DNA of 64,000 nt from VXPQ01 sp965116435 (lineage in GTDB: Bacteria; Bacteroidota; Rhodothermia; Rhodothermales; VXPQ01): NCBI GenBank assembly GCA_965116435.1, contig OZ220686.1, positions 496,001-560,000 on the forward strand. Reading direction: 5' to 3'. A program made the position numbers and the translations under genes. A model generated the notes under the pieces. The model was given only the letters and a program-made list of their open reading frames with translations. It ran no database searches and was not told the DNA's origin. Below are positions 35,770-44,440 of this stretch, in pieces (positions within the stretch are counted from its first letter, which is position 1; each line of letters opens with the position of its first letter).

Positions 35770-36348
35770 TCAGTCGCCGAAAAGCAGCGCCCGCTTCATG
35801 GCCACGCGCCCGCTCCGCGCAATTTCCTCGACGCCGTAGCGCTTCATCAGCCCGACAAAGGCATTGATCTTCTTGGTGGGACCCGTAATCTCGAAGGTCA
35901 TCGTGTTCGTGGTGACGTCCACAACCTTGCCCTGAAAAATCTTGAGCGTGTCGAGCAGCTCGACCCGGTTGTCCGCGTCGTATGGAACCTTCAGCAGGCA
36001 CAACTCCCGCTCGACATATTCCTCCGACGTCAGATCCTCTACCTCAAGCACATCGATCAACCGGTTCAGTTGCCGGTTCACCTGGGAGATGATCCGGCTT
36101 TCTCCGGTGGTGGCGATGGTCATGCGGGAAACCGACGGATCGTCCGTTTCTCCGACCGTCACGCTTTCGAGATTGAAACCGCGCGCGGAAAAAAGATTGA
36201 TGACGCGGTTCAACGCGCCAATCGAATTCTCGAGCAACACGGCGATAATATGCCGATCGCGGTGCGTTTGCTCGCCGGGGCCGATAGCCTCCCCCTGGGC
36301 CTTCTTCCGAAGAATCTGTTGCGGGGTCAGTGTGGTTTGCTCGCTCAT
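35770..36348 (-). CDS. ilvN: Acetolactate synthase small (regulatory) subunit
   Basis: This 192-aa subunit has an N-terminal ACT domain (about residues 30-105; RHIIAVLLENSIGALNRVIN then LFSARGFNLESV) that binds valine for feedback inhibition, and a C-terminal ALS-regulatory domain. The length is longer than E. coli IlvN and close to IlvH-type subunits. It lies 25 bp downstream of ilvB, consistent with co-expression of the holoenzyme. Confidence 0.93.
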   Translation of the reverse strand: MSEQTTLTPQQILRKKAQGEAIGPGEQTHRDRHIIAVLLENSIGALNRVINLFSARGFNLESVTVGETDDPSVSRMTIATTGESRIISQVNRQLNRLIDVLEVEDLTSEEYVERELCLLKVPYDADNRVELLDTLKIFQGKVVDVTTNTMTFEITGPTKKINAFVGLMKRYGVEEIARSGRVAMKRALLFGD

Positions 36349-36373
36349 GCGACGTTCTTTATAGTAATGTGTG

Positions 36374-38134
36374 TCATACGAACGCGTTGGGCGTCAGGCG
36401 TTTCGTAATCATTTCGTCGGTGGACGCGCCCGCAGGCACCATCGGGAACACCATCTCCTCCTTGGCGACCCGGAATTCCATCACGGCAGGCCGATCGGAA
36501 ACGGCCCAGGCCTCCCGGATAATTTCGTCCACTTCGTCCGGGGTTTCCGCGCGCAGGCCCACGCAGTGATGCGCCTCCGCCAGCTTGACGAAATCCGGAT
36601 TCGTATCGGACAAATCGGTATGGCTGAAGCGTTCGTCGTGGAACAACTCCTGCCATTGCCGCACCATCCCGAGGAAATTATTGTTGATGATGACCACCTT
36701 GATGGGCAATCCGTGCGCCGCAGCGACGCTCAGCTCCTGGGCGTTCATAATGAAACCGCCGTCCCCGCTGACCGAAACGACCGTCTTGTCCGGCCTGCCG
36801 AACGCGGCGCCCATCGCGGCGGGAAAGCAAAAACCCATCGTGCCGAGGCCGCCCGACGTAATGTGCGTGCGCGCATGCAGAAACTGGAAATACTGCGCGG
36901 CCCACATCTGATGCTGCCCCACATCGGTCACCACGATCGCCTCCCCCTTCGTATGCCGCCGAAGCCGCTCGAGTACGTACTGCGCGCGCAGGCGCCCGTC
37001 CCCCTCTTCGTACGCCAGCGGACACTCCGCTTTCCAGGCCTGCACCTGCTCAAGCCATGCCTCCGTGCGGCAGGCTCCAACAAGCGGCTCCATGCGCATC
37101 AACGCATCGCGCACATCGCCCACGATGGCGCAATCCACATACACGTTCTTGGAGATCGAGGACGGATCGATATCAATATGAATGATCTTGGCGTGGGGCG
37201 CCCAGGATTCGAGCTTGCCCGTCACCCGGTCGTCGAACCGGGCGCCTACCGCAATCAGGAGATCGGCGTTCTGCACGGCCATGTTGGCGTACCAGGTGCC
37301 ATGCATCCCGAGCATGCCCACCGAAAGTTCGTCGTTCTCGGGAAACGCGCCGAGCCCGTGCAACGTGGTGGTCACCGGAATGCGCGCCGTCCGGGCAATC
37401 CGGGTCAACACATCCGCGGCATCCGCGCCGACGGCCCCGCCGCCCACATAGAAAAGCGGCTTGTCCGACTCGGCGATCATGGCGGCGGCGCGCTGAATCT
37501 TGGCGTCGTCGCCCCGGGCCTTGAAACGGTAGCCGCGCAGGTTGACTTCCTTCGGGTATTCGAACTCGGTCTCGGCCAGCAGGACGTCCTTGGGCAAATC
37601 CACCACGACGGGGCCGGGCCGCCCCGTGCGCGCAATGTGATACGCCTTTTTCACCGCCGCCGCCAGATCGCGCACGTCGCGCACCAGAAAACTGTGCTTC
37701 GTGATGCTGCGCGTGATGCCTATCGTGTCGCACTCCTGAAAGGCGTCGTTCCCGATAAGCTGGGTCGGGACTTGTCCGGTAAACACCACGATGGGCACGG
37801 AATCCATATAGGCGTCCGCGATGCCGGTAACCGTGTTCGTGGCGCCGGGTCCGCTGGTGACGAGCACGGTGCCCACCTTGCCCGTCGCCTTGGCGTACCC
37901 CTCGGCCGCATGGGCGCCGCCTTGCTCGTGGCGCACCAGCACATGCTTGAAGTTCGGCTGGATGCGGGCCATCTCGTCGTAAATTTTGATCACGGCCCCT
38001 CCAGGGTGACCGAATACCACCTCTACGCCTTCCGCGTCGAGCGAACGCAGAAAAATCTCCGCGCCGCTCATGCGTCCCGCGCCGTTGACCGACGGCGCAG
38101 GGAGCGGCATGCTGGTTGCTTGCATATCAGGCAT
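36374..38134 (-). CDS. ilvB: Acetolactate synthase large (catalytic) subunit
   Basis: This ThDP/FAD enzyme of 586 aa joins two pyruvates, or pyruvate and 2-oxobutyrate, at the head of branched-chain synthesis. VFGHPGGAVIKIYDEM and the catalytic Glu in LVRHEQGGAHAAEGYA are at the N-terminus; SGPGATNTVTGIADAY and the ThDP motif SGDGGFIMNAQELSVA then NNNFLGMVRQWQ lie in the other two domains. The frame begins with a TTG at 38176, but the first ATG is at 38134 and another at 38125; I use 38134. It is the first gene of the ilv-leu-cim-glt cluster, preceded by a 939-bp spacer with a candidate leader peptide. Confidence 0.94.
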   Translation of the reverse strand: MPDMQATSMPLPAPSVNGAGRMSGAEIFLRSLDAEGVEVVFGHPGGAVIKIYDEMARIQPNFKHVLVRHEQGGAHAAEGYAKATGKVGTVLVTSGPGATNTVTGIADAYMDSVPIVVFTGQVPTQLIGNDAFQECDTIGITRSITKHSFLVRDVRDLAAAVKKAYHIARTGRPGPVVVDLPKDVLLAETEFEYPKEVNLRGYRFKARGDDAKIQRAAAMIAESDKPLFYVGGGAVGADAADVLTRIARTARIPVTTTLHGLGAFPENDELSVGMLGMHGTWYANMAVQNADLLIAVGARFDDRVTGKLESWAPHAKIIHIDIDPSSISKNVYVDCAIVGDVRDALMRMEPLVGACRTEAWLEQVQAWKAECPLAYEEGDGRLRAQYVLERLRRHTKGEAIVVTDVGQHQMWAAQYFQFLHARTHITSGGLGTMGFCFPAAMGAAFGRPDKTVVSVSGDGGFIMNAQELSVAAAHGLPIKVVIINNNFLGMVRQWQELFHDERFSHTDLSDTNPDFVKLAEAHHCVGLRAETPDEVDEIIREAWAVSDRPAVMEFRVAKEEMVFPMVPAGASTDEMITKRLTPNAFV

Positions 38135-38390
38135 GGATTCCAACCGGTTTGGTTGTTCGTGAATGTGGCCCTCCAATGGACGATCCGTACGCGGCGCAAA
38201 CAGCGCACAAGCGATGATCCATCTGGACAGACCTGTTAAAGTACGAAACGCAGGCGTCAGCGTTCAGGCGCGTTTCTTCGAGAGCGTACATGGGCATCGG
38301 GGTAACATGCGGGGCGAAGGCCAAGTCCTTCACTGCCCGTTTGACGCCGTCATGCATACTGGAGAGGTGCGAAGGATTGGCCGGTCCTGG

Positions 38391-38525
38391 CTAAATCGCG
38401 ATAATAAGGAGACCGGAAAGGACAAGGACGACGGACGCAAGCATGCCGTATGCCGCTTCGTTCGAGGCGGTCGAAATGCCTTCGACGCGTCGAAACGCTA
38501 TCGTTTGGGGGGAATGCTTTGTCAT
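38391..38525 (-). promoter_or_regulatory. Candidate ilv leader peptide (attenuator ORF), 44 codons
   Basis: From ATG 38525 a short frame ends MLASVVLVLSGLLIIAI and TAG (38391): 11 of its last 16 residues are Val, Leu or Ile, including VV, LL and II pairs. The position, about 256 bases before the ilvB start on the same strand, and the composition match leader peptides that regulate branched-chain operons by ribosome stalling. CCGGTC inside the frame can pair with GACCGG just after the stop. No U-run terminator was found, and a small membrane peptide is the main alternative. Confidence 0.45.
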
Positions 38526-38612
38526 GGTCCAAACCACCGTCTGGCGTGTCCTGTGCTTTTCGTTCCGTAGCGCATGCAACGCTTTTCGCGCACAAACGAT
38601 CCGCGCACCCAA

Positions 38613-38644
38613 AAAAGATGCGCAAAAATGCGCAAAGATGCGCA
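38613..38644. repeat. 10-bp tandem repeat (CGCAAAnATG)
   Basis: AAAAAGATG, CGCAAAAATG and CGCAAAGATG follow each other, then CGCAGG. The helical-turn periodicity places A-tracts on one face of the DNA about 480 bases upstream of ilvB. Confidence 0.6.
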
Positions 38645-38799
38645 GGCGAAGCGGTCAGGCTGCGTCGGCGGCGATACGGACAGGCCCCAAAGAGGCCCGC
38701 GCACGCCGCAAACGCTACAGATTGTGCAATAACGCAATTCTGGACAAACCAATCAAGTAGTAAGGAAAGGGATTTGCACGTTTTTCACTGCAAGCGGGG

Positions 38800-38825
38800 C
38801 GTGTTTGCGCGGCCGCGCAAACACG
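38800..38825. repeat. Perfect 26-bp palindrome
   Basis: CGTGTTTGCGCGG is followed directly by its exact reverse complement CCGCGCAAACACG, with no loop and a NotI site at the centre. It lies between the ilvB cluster and the TorF-like gene and is not followed by a T-run, so an operator or recombination site is likelier than a terminator. Confidence 0.75.
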
Positions 38826-39073
38826 TCAGCGGCCCAAGGAGGCCCCGCACGCGCCCAAAACAGGACATAAAAAATGGCAAAACAGCCTGAAAAGGATTAT
38901 TTATTAGGCAATTTCACGATATTTCCTTATTTTATTAGGCAAAAGACCCCAAAATGTCTTATTTTATCAAATATAACGCGGCGCATAGATCCCGCCGCAT
39001 AAACCCCGCATAGCCTCTTTTCGGGCGGCTTGCGTCCAAACCGTGTCCTGCACAACCAAACCTGCTATCCGTC

Positions 39074-39754
39074 ATGAAAAAGCTGCTTGCCCCCCTGTTT
39101 CTGGCCTGCGCCCTTGCCTGGTCCCTGCCTGCGTCCGCACAGGAATTCTCCTTCGGCGCCGATCTCGTAAGCCGTTACGTGTGGCGAGGCATTGATTTCG
39201 GGGAATCCGCCAGCGTACAGCCCGCGCTCACGTTCAGTTACAACGGACTGGAGATAGGGACCTGGGCGTCGTACGCCACGAACCCGGGCTCGTCCGACGA
39301 CAACGAACACGACCTGTGGATCGGGTATTCCGCCGGCGCCTTTTCCATCGGGGTCACCGACTACTATTTCCCGAACGGCGGCGATTTCTCCAACTTCGAC
39401 GGAAAAGGGGCGGGAGCGCACACGATCGAACCCTATGCCTCGTTCGGCGGCACGGAGACCTTCCCGGCAACGCTGTACGTCGCCGTCAACGCCTACAACG
39501 ACGAGGACTATTCGACGTATGTCAATGCATCCATGCCGTTCTCCGTGAGCGGCGTGGATATGTCGTTCGGCGTCGGCGTGTCCGCGATGGAGAGCGAGGC
39601 GTATGGCACCGGGGGGTTCAGCATCATAGACATGGCGCTCAGCGCCTCGAAGAGCATTCCCGTCACAGACAAGTTCGAACTGCCCGTTAGCATCTCGTAC
39701 ATCCTGAATCCCACGGCAGACACGAGCTTCCTCGTTTTCGGAATTTCCCTGTAG
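39074..39754 (+). CDS. TorF-like putative outer-membrane porin (gcw_chp-type)
   Basis: This 226-aa protein has a clear signal peptide (MKKLLAPLFLACALAW ... ASA). The mature protein reads as alternating beta strands with aromatic girdle residues and ends in a C-terminal Leu after FGISL. FGADLVSRYVWRGIDFGES followed by SVQPALTFSYNGLEIGTWAS matches the opening of the TorF / conserved hypothetical porin family (TIGR02001-like), whose function is poorly defined. It is followed 56 bp later by a strong Rho-independent terminator, so it is monocistronic. It is read away from ilvB and is the only plus-strand gene between the FAH/HEPN area and 42 kb. Confidence 0.7.
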   Translation: MKKLLAPLFLACALAWSLPASAQEFSFGADLVSRYVWRGIDFGESASVQPALTFSYNGLEIGTWASYATNPGSSDDNEHDLWIGYSAGAFSIGVTDYYFPNGGDFSNFDGKGAGAHTIEPYASFGGTETFPATLYVAVNAYNDEDYSTYVNASMPFSVSGVDMSFGVGVSAMESEAYGTGGFSIIDMALSASKSIPVTDKFELPVSISYILNPTADTSFLVFGISL

Positions 39755-39810
39755 CGACGTCCTTACCAACATTCCTTGCAGCCCCGGCAGGCCATGCAAG
39801 GAACACACGG

Positions 39811-39854
39811 GGCGCACCGGCGACACGGCATCGTCGGGGCGCCTCGTTTTTTTT
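39811..39854 (+). terminator. Rho-independent terminator of the TorF-like gene
   Basis: The stem GGCGCACCGGCGA pairs with TCGTCGGGGCGCC (two G-rich mismatches), with a 7-nt loop, followed by TCG and eight T residues (39847-39854). Confidence 0.85.
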
Positions 39855-39917
39855 CAGCGACGGCGCAAGACCATGCGAGGCGCCGCAAGGGTTCCCCTCC
39901 CCGCCTGCTTGCCCGCT

Positions 39918-40610
39918 TTACGCCAACCCTTCGTATCGTTGCGCAAGATCCCGGAGCATGGCGCGGGTCCGCGGCGCGGCGGCCTGTTCCCGCCGCACAT
40001 CCGCGGCCAGGCGCTTCAGGTCATCGAACGTATCCACGTCGTACCACGCCGGCAGCGTATGCAGCGCCGCGCCGCACCGCGCCGCGCGGGCGGCGGTCTC
40101 GTCGAATACGGCCTCGTGGCTGTAGGTCATCCCCTCGAAAAGCTGCGGAAAAAACCGGTTCATGCCGAGCAGATAGAATCCCCCGTCGCCGGTGGGGCCC
40201 AGCACGACGCGCCCCGGCGTTTCGAGTAGAGAAAATCCTTCCCGTATCCAGGCGGACGGCAACGTAGGGTGGTCCGTCCCGATCAGCATCGCGCAGGCGG
40301 CGCCGGCGGCGAACGTTTCCTCGAAGGCATGCTTCATGCGCTCGCCAAGCCCGGCCCCCTCCTGGCGGAACAGGCTGCCCGCCTCCATCCATTCGGGGTA
40401 CGCAAACCCCTCGTACGGAGCAGGCGACGGCTCATCCAGCGCAAGGTACGCGCGAAGCGTCACGCCAAGGCCCCGGTACTGCTCCAGCGCATCCCCCAGA
40501 AACGCACCGTACAGGCGGGCGGCGTCCTCCGGGGCAAGCGGCGGCGTCAGGCGGGTTTTGACCCGGCCCGGAACCGGGGGTTTGGCGAACGCGAGCAGCG
40601 CGGCGGTCAT
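39918..40610 (-). CDS. DUF2064 / TIGR04282-type glycosyltransferase-like protein
   Basis: This 230-aa protein has a nucleotidyltransferase/GT-A-like fold: FAKPPVPGRVKTRLTPPL is the nucleotide-sugar binding start, GTDHPTLPSAWI and LGPTGDGGFYLLG are the metal-binding DxD-like and active-site segments, and PAWYDVDTFDDLKRL closes the domain. Some family members are annotated in arsenosugar synthesis; whether that holds here is unknown, and no arsenic genes are adjacent. It starts within the stop of the cysteine desulfurase gene (ATGA, 40607-40610), so the two are translationally coupled. Confidence 0.82.
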   Translation of the reverse strand: MTAALLAFAKPPVPGRVKTRLTPPLAPEDAARLYGAFLGDALEQYRGLGVTLRAYLALDEPSPAPYEGFAYPEWMEAGSLFRQEGAGLGERMKHAFEETFAAGAACAMLIGTDHPTLPSAWIREGFSLLETPGRVVLGPTGDGGFYLLGMNRFFPQLFEGMTYSHEAVFDETAARAARCGAALHTLPAWYDVDTFDDLKRLAADVRREQAAAPRTRAMLRDLAQRYEGLA

Positions 40611-41779
40611 GGAATCATCCGGCGCAATACGCGATCAAACGCTTCGATCGCACGGTCCGCAGCATCCTCTGTCGTGTGCATTCCCACGGAAAAACGCAGG
40701 AAGGCCGACGCCGTATCGCGGTCCAGCCCCATGGCCAACAGCACATGGCTGGGCTCGATGGCGCCGCTCGTACAGGCCGATCCGGCAGATACGCAGACAT
40801 TTTCCATATCCATATTCAAGAGCAACATTTCTCCGTCTACGGGGCGTTCTTCGACCGGCGGAACCACCACACCCAGAATGTGCGGCGCCGCCGCGCCCGG
40901 ACCCGGCGGCGTAACCATGCGCACCCGTTTTCCGCCCACGGCTTGAATCCCGTCCCGGAGCCGGTCCCGCATCGCTTCGGCATGCCGCCTTCGGAATGCC
41001 TTTTCCTCGAAAGCCAGTTCCAGCGCGCGGGCGAACCCGGCAATGGCCGCCACATTTTCCGTCCCGGCCCGCCGTCCGCGCTCCTGTTTGCCGCCCCGAA
41101 CGAGCGGCTCCACCTCGGCGCCTGCGCGTACGACCAGCGCGCCAACGCCTTTGGGACCATAAAACTTGTGCCCCGACATCGTGATGAGGTCTGCGTCGGG
41201 AACCATCCCGTAGCCCGTCGTTTGCACCGCATCGCAATGAAACAGGACGCCGCGGGCGCGGCAGGCTGACGCAATGTCGCGCACCGGCGACAACGCGCCG
41301 GTCTCGTTGTTCGCATGCAGCACGGACGCCATGGTTCCCCCGGCGCGCCCCTCGCGCTCGTCGCACACGTCGCGCTCAAGCGCCTGGACCATATCCTCCG
41401 TCCGCACGGCGCCCTGCTCGCCCGGCTTCAGGAAACGCACGGGCCTGCCAAGCCGTTGCAAGGCTTCTCCCGCGCGAAGCACGGATTCATGCTCGGCGGC
41501 GCAGGTCACTACCCCTCCCGAGGCCGCGGCGAGCGCCATGTTGTTGGATTCCGTCCCCCCGCTCGTAAACACCACCTCGCCCGGCTCGACGCCGAGGAGG
41601 TCCGCCACGCGCTCGCGAGACGCTTCCACCGCATAACGCGCCTGCCTGCCCATCGCGTGCACAGAGGACGCATTGCCGAACTGCTCCCGGAAAAAGGGCT
41701 GCATGGCCTCAAGTACGCGCGGGTCGAGCGGCGTCGTGGCGGCATGGTCGAGGTAGACAGGAGGCATGCGGATTCTCAT
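40607..41779 (-). CDS. Cysteine desulfurase (NifS/IscS family)
   Basis: This PLP enzyme of about 390 aa removes sulfur from cysteine for iron-sulfur cluster or thiocofactor assembly. VYLDHAATTPLDPRVLEAM opens the protein. ITMSGHKFYGPKGVGAL carries the Schiff-base lysine and VCSVSAGSACTSG-type VSAGSACTSGAIEPSHVLL the mobile catalytic Cys loop. ATG at 41779 (or 41767, MPPVYLD) is chosen; the frame opens further upstream without homology. No iscU, sufB or thiI is beside it, so the acceptor cannot be inferred from context. Confidence 0.93.
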   Translation of the reverse strand: MRIRMPPVYLDHAATTPLDPRVLEAMQPFFREQFGNASSVHAMGRQARYAVEASRERVADLLGVEPGEVVFTSGGTESNNMALAAASGGVVTCAAEHESVLRAGEALQRLGRPVRFLKPGEQGAVRTEDMVQALERDVCDEREGRAGGTMASVLHANNETGALSPVRDIASACRARGVLFHCDAVQTTGYGMVPDADLITMSGHKFYGPKGVGALVVRAGAEVEPLVRGGKQERGRRAGTENVAAIAGFARALELAFEEKAFRRRHAEAMRDRLRDGIQAVGGKRVRMVTPPGPGAAAPHILGVVVPPVEERPVDGEMLLLNMDMENVCVSAGSACTSGAIEPSHVLLAMGLDRDTASAFLRFSVGMHTTEDAADRAIEAFDRVLRRMIP

Positions 41780-41987
41780 GTTCGCCGCAGGGGAAAGTTC
41801 CCCGGCGTACACGCCGCGCCGCCCGGGGTTTCCACGGATTGCAACGATCGCAAGGAGGCCGCCTTGCGCCCGCAAACGCGAGGCGCCGGGCGAAGTGGTT
41901 TTGATCGACGTATCCTGTTATATTGCAACTATATTGCAGCATATTGAGATACGACGGCAGGCTGTCCTGCCGTAACGAAGGATTTTC

Positions 41988-43337
41988 ATGCACCAATCGG
42001 CAAAAGCCATGGAAAACGAGAAGGCGCAAAACACCGGATTGACCCGGCGCACGTTCATCCGATCGTCGGCGGCGGCTGCGGCGGGCGTCTCGACGCTTAT
42101 GCATTCCGGGAATTTCGCCTACGCGGCGGGGTCGGACGCCCTGCGGGTGGGCCTGGTCGGGTGCGGCGGACGCGGTACGGGCGCCGCCGTAAACGCCGTG
42201 GAGGCCGCGGAAGGCGTGGAGATATACGCCATGGGCGACCTGTTCGAGAACAGGCTGGACGATTCCCGGCAACGCCTGAAGGAGCACCTCGGCGAGCGCA
42301 TGCAGGTGACGGACGCACGCGCATTCACCGGCTTCGACAATTACCGGCATGTGATCGATAGCGACGTGGATTACGTCATTCTCGCCACCCCGCCGGGATT
42401 TCGTCCCGTGCAATTCCGGTACGCGATGGACGCCGGGAAGCATGTATTCATGGAGAAACCTTCGCAAGTCGATGTGGCCGGGTACCACGCCCTGCTGGAG
42501 GCGGGCGCCATCGCCGACGAAAAGGGGTTGTCCGTGGTGGCTGGCACGCTCTATCGGAGGCAACCCAGTTTTATGGATGCGGTGGCGGAGATTCATGGCG
42601 GCCTGATTGGCCAGATCACGGGGGCCTACGCCTATTATATGACGGGCCCCATCTGGTTGCGTCCGCGCCTTCCGGGCATGTCGGATATGGAATGGCAATG
42701 CCGGAACTGGTATTACTTCACCTGGCTTTCGGGCGATCACATCGTGGAGCAATTCGTGCACAACCTGGACGTGATCCAGTGGGTCATGGGGAGCGTGCCC
42801 GAACGCGCCATCGCCATGGGGGGGCGCCTTTCGCGCGTCGATCCTTCGTACGGACACATTTACGACCATTTTTCCGTGGAATACGCGTTCCCCGGCGATG
42901 TCCGCGTGGAAGCGAAATGCCGCCAGTTCGAGGGCACGACCGGGCGCGTCACCAACCGCATCGTAGGCACGCAAGGCGTGGCGGACCTGCACCCCGACAG
43001 CTCCATCATACGTTCGCACGACGGGGATGTGCTTTTCCGTCGCTCGGAAAAGGGCAACAATGCCTATGTCGTCGAGCATACGGACCTTATTGCGGCCATT
43101 CGGGCCGGGACGCCCATCAACGAAACCCGCCAGATTGCAGACAGCACCATGATCGCCGTCCTGGGGCGGGAAAGCGCCTACACCGGGCAGCAATTGACCT
43201 GGGAAGATATGTTGGCTGCCGATATGGACCTGACGCCGCCCGCGATGGCCTTCGGCGATTTGCCGGACACGCCCGTGCCTGCGCCGGGACGCACGCGGCT
43301 CAACCGTTCCTTCCTCGCGGCGAGCGCGCCCGAATAA
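41988..43337 (+). CDS. Tat-exported Gfo/Idh/MocA family oxidoreductase
   Basis: This 449-aa protein (ATG 42009 is an alternative start) has a twin-arginine signal TRRTFIRSSAAAAAG near residues 19-33. The Rossmann fold begins LRVGLVGCGGRGTGAAVNA, and GKHVFMEKPSQVDVAGYHAL carries the catalytic EKP lysine. The substrate domain has GDHIVEQFVHNLDVIQWVMG. Members of this branch oxidise or isomerise exported sugars or inositols with tightly held NAD(P). It is distinct from the 2.3-kb paralog. Forty bases downstream is a Tat-tagged sugar isomerase gene, suggesting a two-step periplasmic pathway. Confidence 0.9.
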   Translation: MHQSAKAMENEKAQNTGLTRRTFIRSSAAAAAGVSTLMHSGNFAYAAGSDALRVGLVGCGGRGTGAAVNAVEAAEGVEIYAMGDLFENRLDDSRQRLKEHLGERMQVTDARAFTGFDNYRHVIDSDVDYVILATPPGFRPVQFRYAMDAGKHVFMEKPSQVDVAGYHALLEAGAIADEKGLSVVAGTLYRRQPSFMDAVAEIHGGLIGQITGAYAYYMTGPIWLRPRLPGMSDMEWQCRNWYYFTWLSGDHIVEQFVHNLDVIQWVMGSVPERAIAMGGRLSRVDPSYGHIYDHFSVEYAFPGDVRVEAKCRQFEGTTGRVTNRIVGTQGVADLHPDSSIIRSHDGDVLFRRSEKGNNAYVVEHTDLIAAIRAGTPINETRQIADSTMIAVLGRESAYTGQQLTWEDMLAADMDLTPPAMAFGDLPDTPVPAPGRTRLNRSFLAASAPE

Positions 43338-43377
43338 CCTCGAATAACCCCGAATACCCGCAAGGCGAGTACCCACT

Positions 43378-44355
43378 ATGAACAGACGACATTTTCTGGG
43401 AACGCTTGGCGCCGCTTCCGGGGCCGCCGCATGCTTTTCGAGCGTAGCTGCGGGCTTCCCGGCGAGCGCAGGCGCACACGGGGCCATGCATTCGGCGGGC
43501 CGCGCCTCTGGACGACCCGCACGACCCGCACGGCCCGCACAACCCGGACGACCCGCTATTTCCAAAGCGGTAAAATACGGCATGGTGGAGGTGGAAGGCT
43601 CCATTGAGGACAAATTCATGCTGCTTGCGGAGTTGGGCTTCGACGGCGTGGAAATGGGCAGCCCGAACGACTTTGCACAGGAAGAAGTGGTTGCGGCTTC
43701 CCGCGCTGCGGAGTTGCCAATTCACGGCGTCGTAGACATGGTGCACTGGAACAAAACCCTGTCGGACGCGGACCCCGCGATCCGGGAAGAAGGGCTGGAA
43801 GGGCTTCGCACCGCGCTCCGCGACGCCGCCGCGTACGGGGCCTCCACCGTATTGCTCGTGCCTGCCGTCGTGCGGGAAGACGTTTCCTACGACGACGCCT
43901 GGCACCGTTCGCAGGCTGAAATCCGCAAGGCGTTGCCGGAAGCCCGTTCGCTCGGCGTCCGCATTGCGATCGAAAACGTCTGGAATAATTTCCTGATGAG
44001 CCCGCTTGAATTCGCCCGCTACATCGACGCGTTCGAAAGCGACCAGGTCGGGGCGTATTTCGATATTGGCAACGCGGTCACGTTCGGGTGGCCGGAGCAA
44101 TGGATTCGCATTCTGGGCCCGCGCATCCTCAAGCTGGACGTGAAGGAATTCAGCCGAAAGAAACGCAATGAAGAAGGGATGTACGAAGGTTTCCGCGTTC
44201 CGCTGGGAGAAGGCGACGTAAACTGGCCCGCCGTACGGGACGCGCTGGACCGCATCGGGTTCGCCGGGTGGGCTACGGCGGAAATTCCGGGGGGCGGGCG
44301 CGAGCGCCTCGAAGAAATCGCCCGGCGCATGGACCAGACGCTCTCTCCGGCGTAA
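43378..44355 (+). CDS. Tat-exported sugar phosphate isomerase/epimerase (xylose-isomerase-like TIM barrel)
   Basis: This 325-aa protein begins MNRRHFLGTLGAASGAA, a twin-arginine signal. A low-complexity linker (about residues 40-62) made from a 9-bp tandem repeat encodes GRPARPARPAQPGRP. The AP-endonuclease-2-type TIM barrel follows: GFDGVEMGSPNDF, VRIAIENVWNNFLMSP, VGAYFDIGNAVTFG, ILKLDVKEF and a closing GWATAEIPGGG. Metal-binding Glu, Asp and His residues at strand ends fit the fold. The upstream oxidoreductase is 40 bp away and likely in the same operon. Reaction unknown; 3-keto-sugar processing is a family-level possibility. Confidence 0.87.
   Translation: MNRRHFLGTLGAASGAAACFSSVAAGFPASAGAHGAMHSAGRASGRPARPARPAQPGRPAISKAVKYGMVEVEGSIEDKFMLLAELGFDGVEMGSPNDFAQEEVVAASRAAELPIHGVVDMVHWNKTLSDADPAIREEGLEGLRTALRDAAAYGASTVLLVPAVVREDVSYDDAWHRSQAEIRKALPEARSLGVRIAIENVWNNFLMSPLEFARYIDAFESDQVGAYFDIGNAVTFGWPEQWIRILGPRILKLDVKEFSRKKRNEEGMYEGFRVPLGEGDVNWPAVRDALDRIGFAGWATAEIPGGGRERLEEIARRMDQTLSPA
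43513..43556 (+). repeat. 9-bp tandem repeat inside the isomerase gene
   Basis: CGACCCGCA-type units are repeated about five times, giving the Arg-Pro-Ala linker between the Tat signal and the barrel domain. Length changes would stay in frame. Confidence 0.75.
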
Positions 44356-44440
44356 CCGTCCCGCATCCGGCTTGGCGGCGCGGCGGCTTGCGTCCGGGCC
44401 GCGCCGGATCGGATCGGCAAAAGACCTCGGCGCGGCGGCG

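Larger units (their letters stand above)
38135..39073. other. 939-bp divergent spacer upstream of ilvB and the TorF-like gene
   Basis: No full-length gene is supported on either strand. Items seen: the candidate ilvB leader peptide (38391-38525, minus), a 10-bp tandem repeat (38613-38644), a GCAATAACG box near 38727, a perfect 26-bp palindrome (38800-38825), paired GGCCC-type direct repeats (38683-38707 and 38831-38856), and an AT-rich stretch with TTATTAGGCAA twice (about 38902-38943), which probably includes the promoter for the plus-strand gene at 39074. Confidence 0.6.

Noticed and set aside
38163..38890. Several plus-strand frames of 73-146 codons upstream of the TorF-like gene
   Set aside because: They overlap each other in different frames and are Arg-rich without motifs. 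The region is better explained as regulatory DNA.
41709..43619. 636-codon minus-strand open frame
   Set aside because: It overlaps the Tat oxidoreductase (plus) and the start of the cysteine desulfurase gene; no domain is recognised and the composition is shadow-like.
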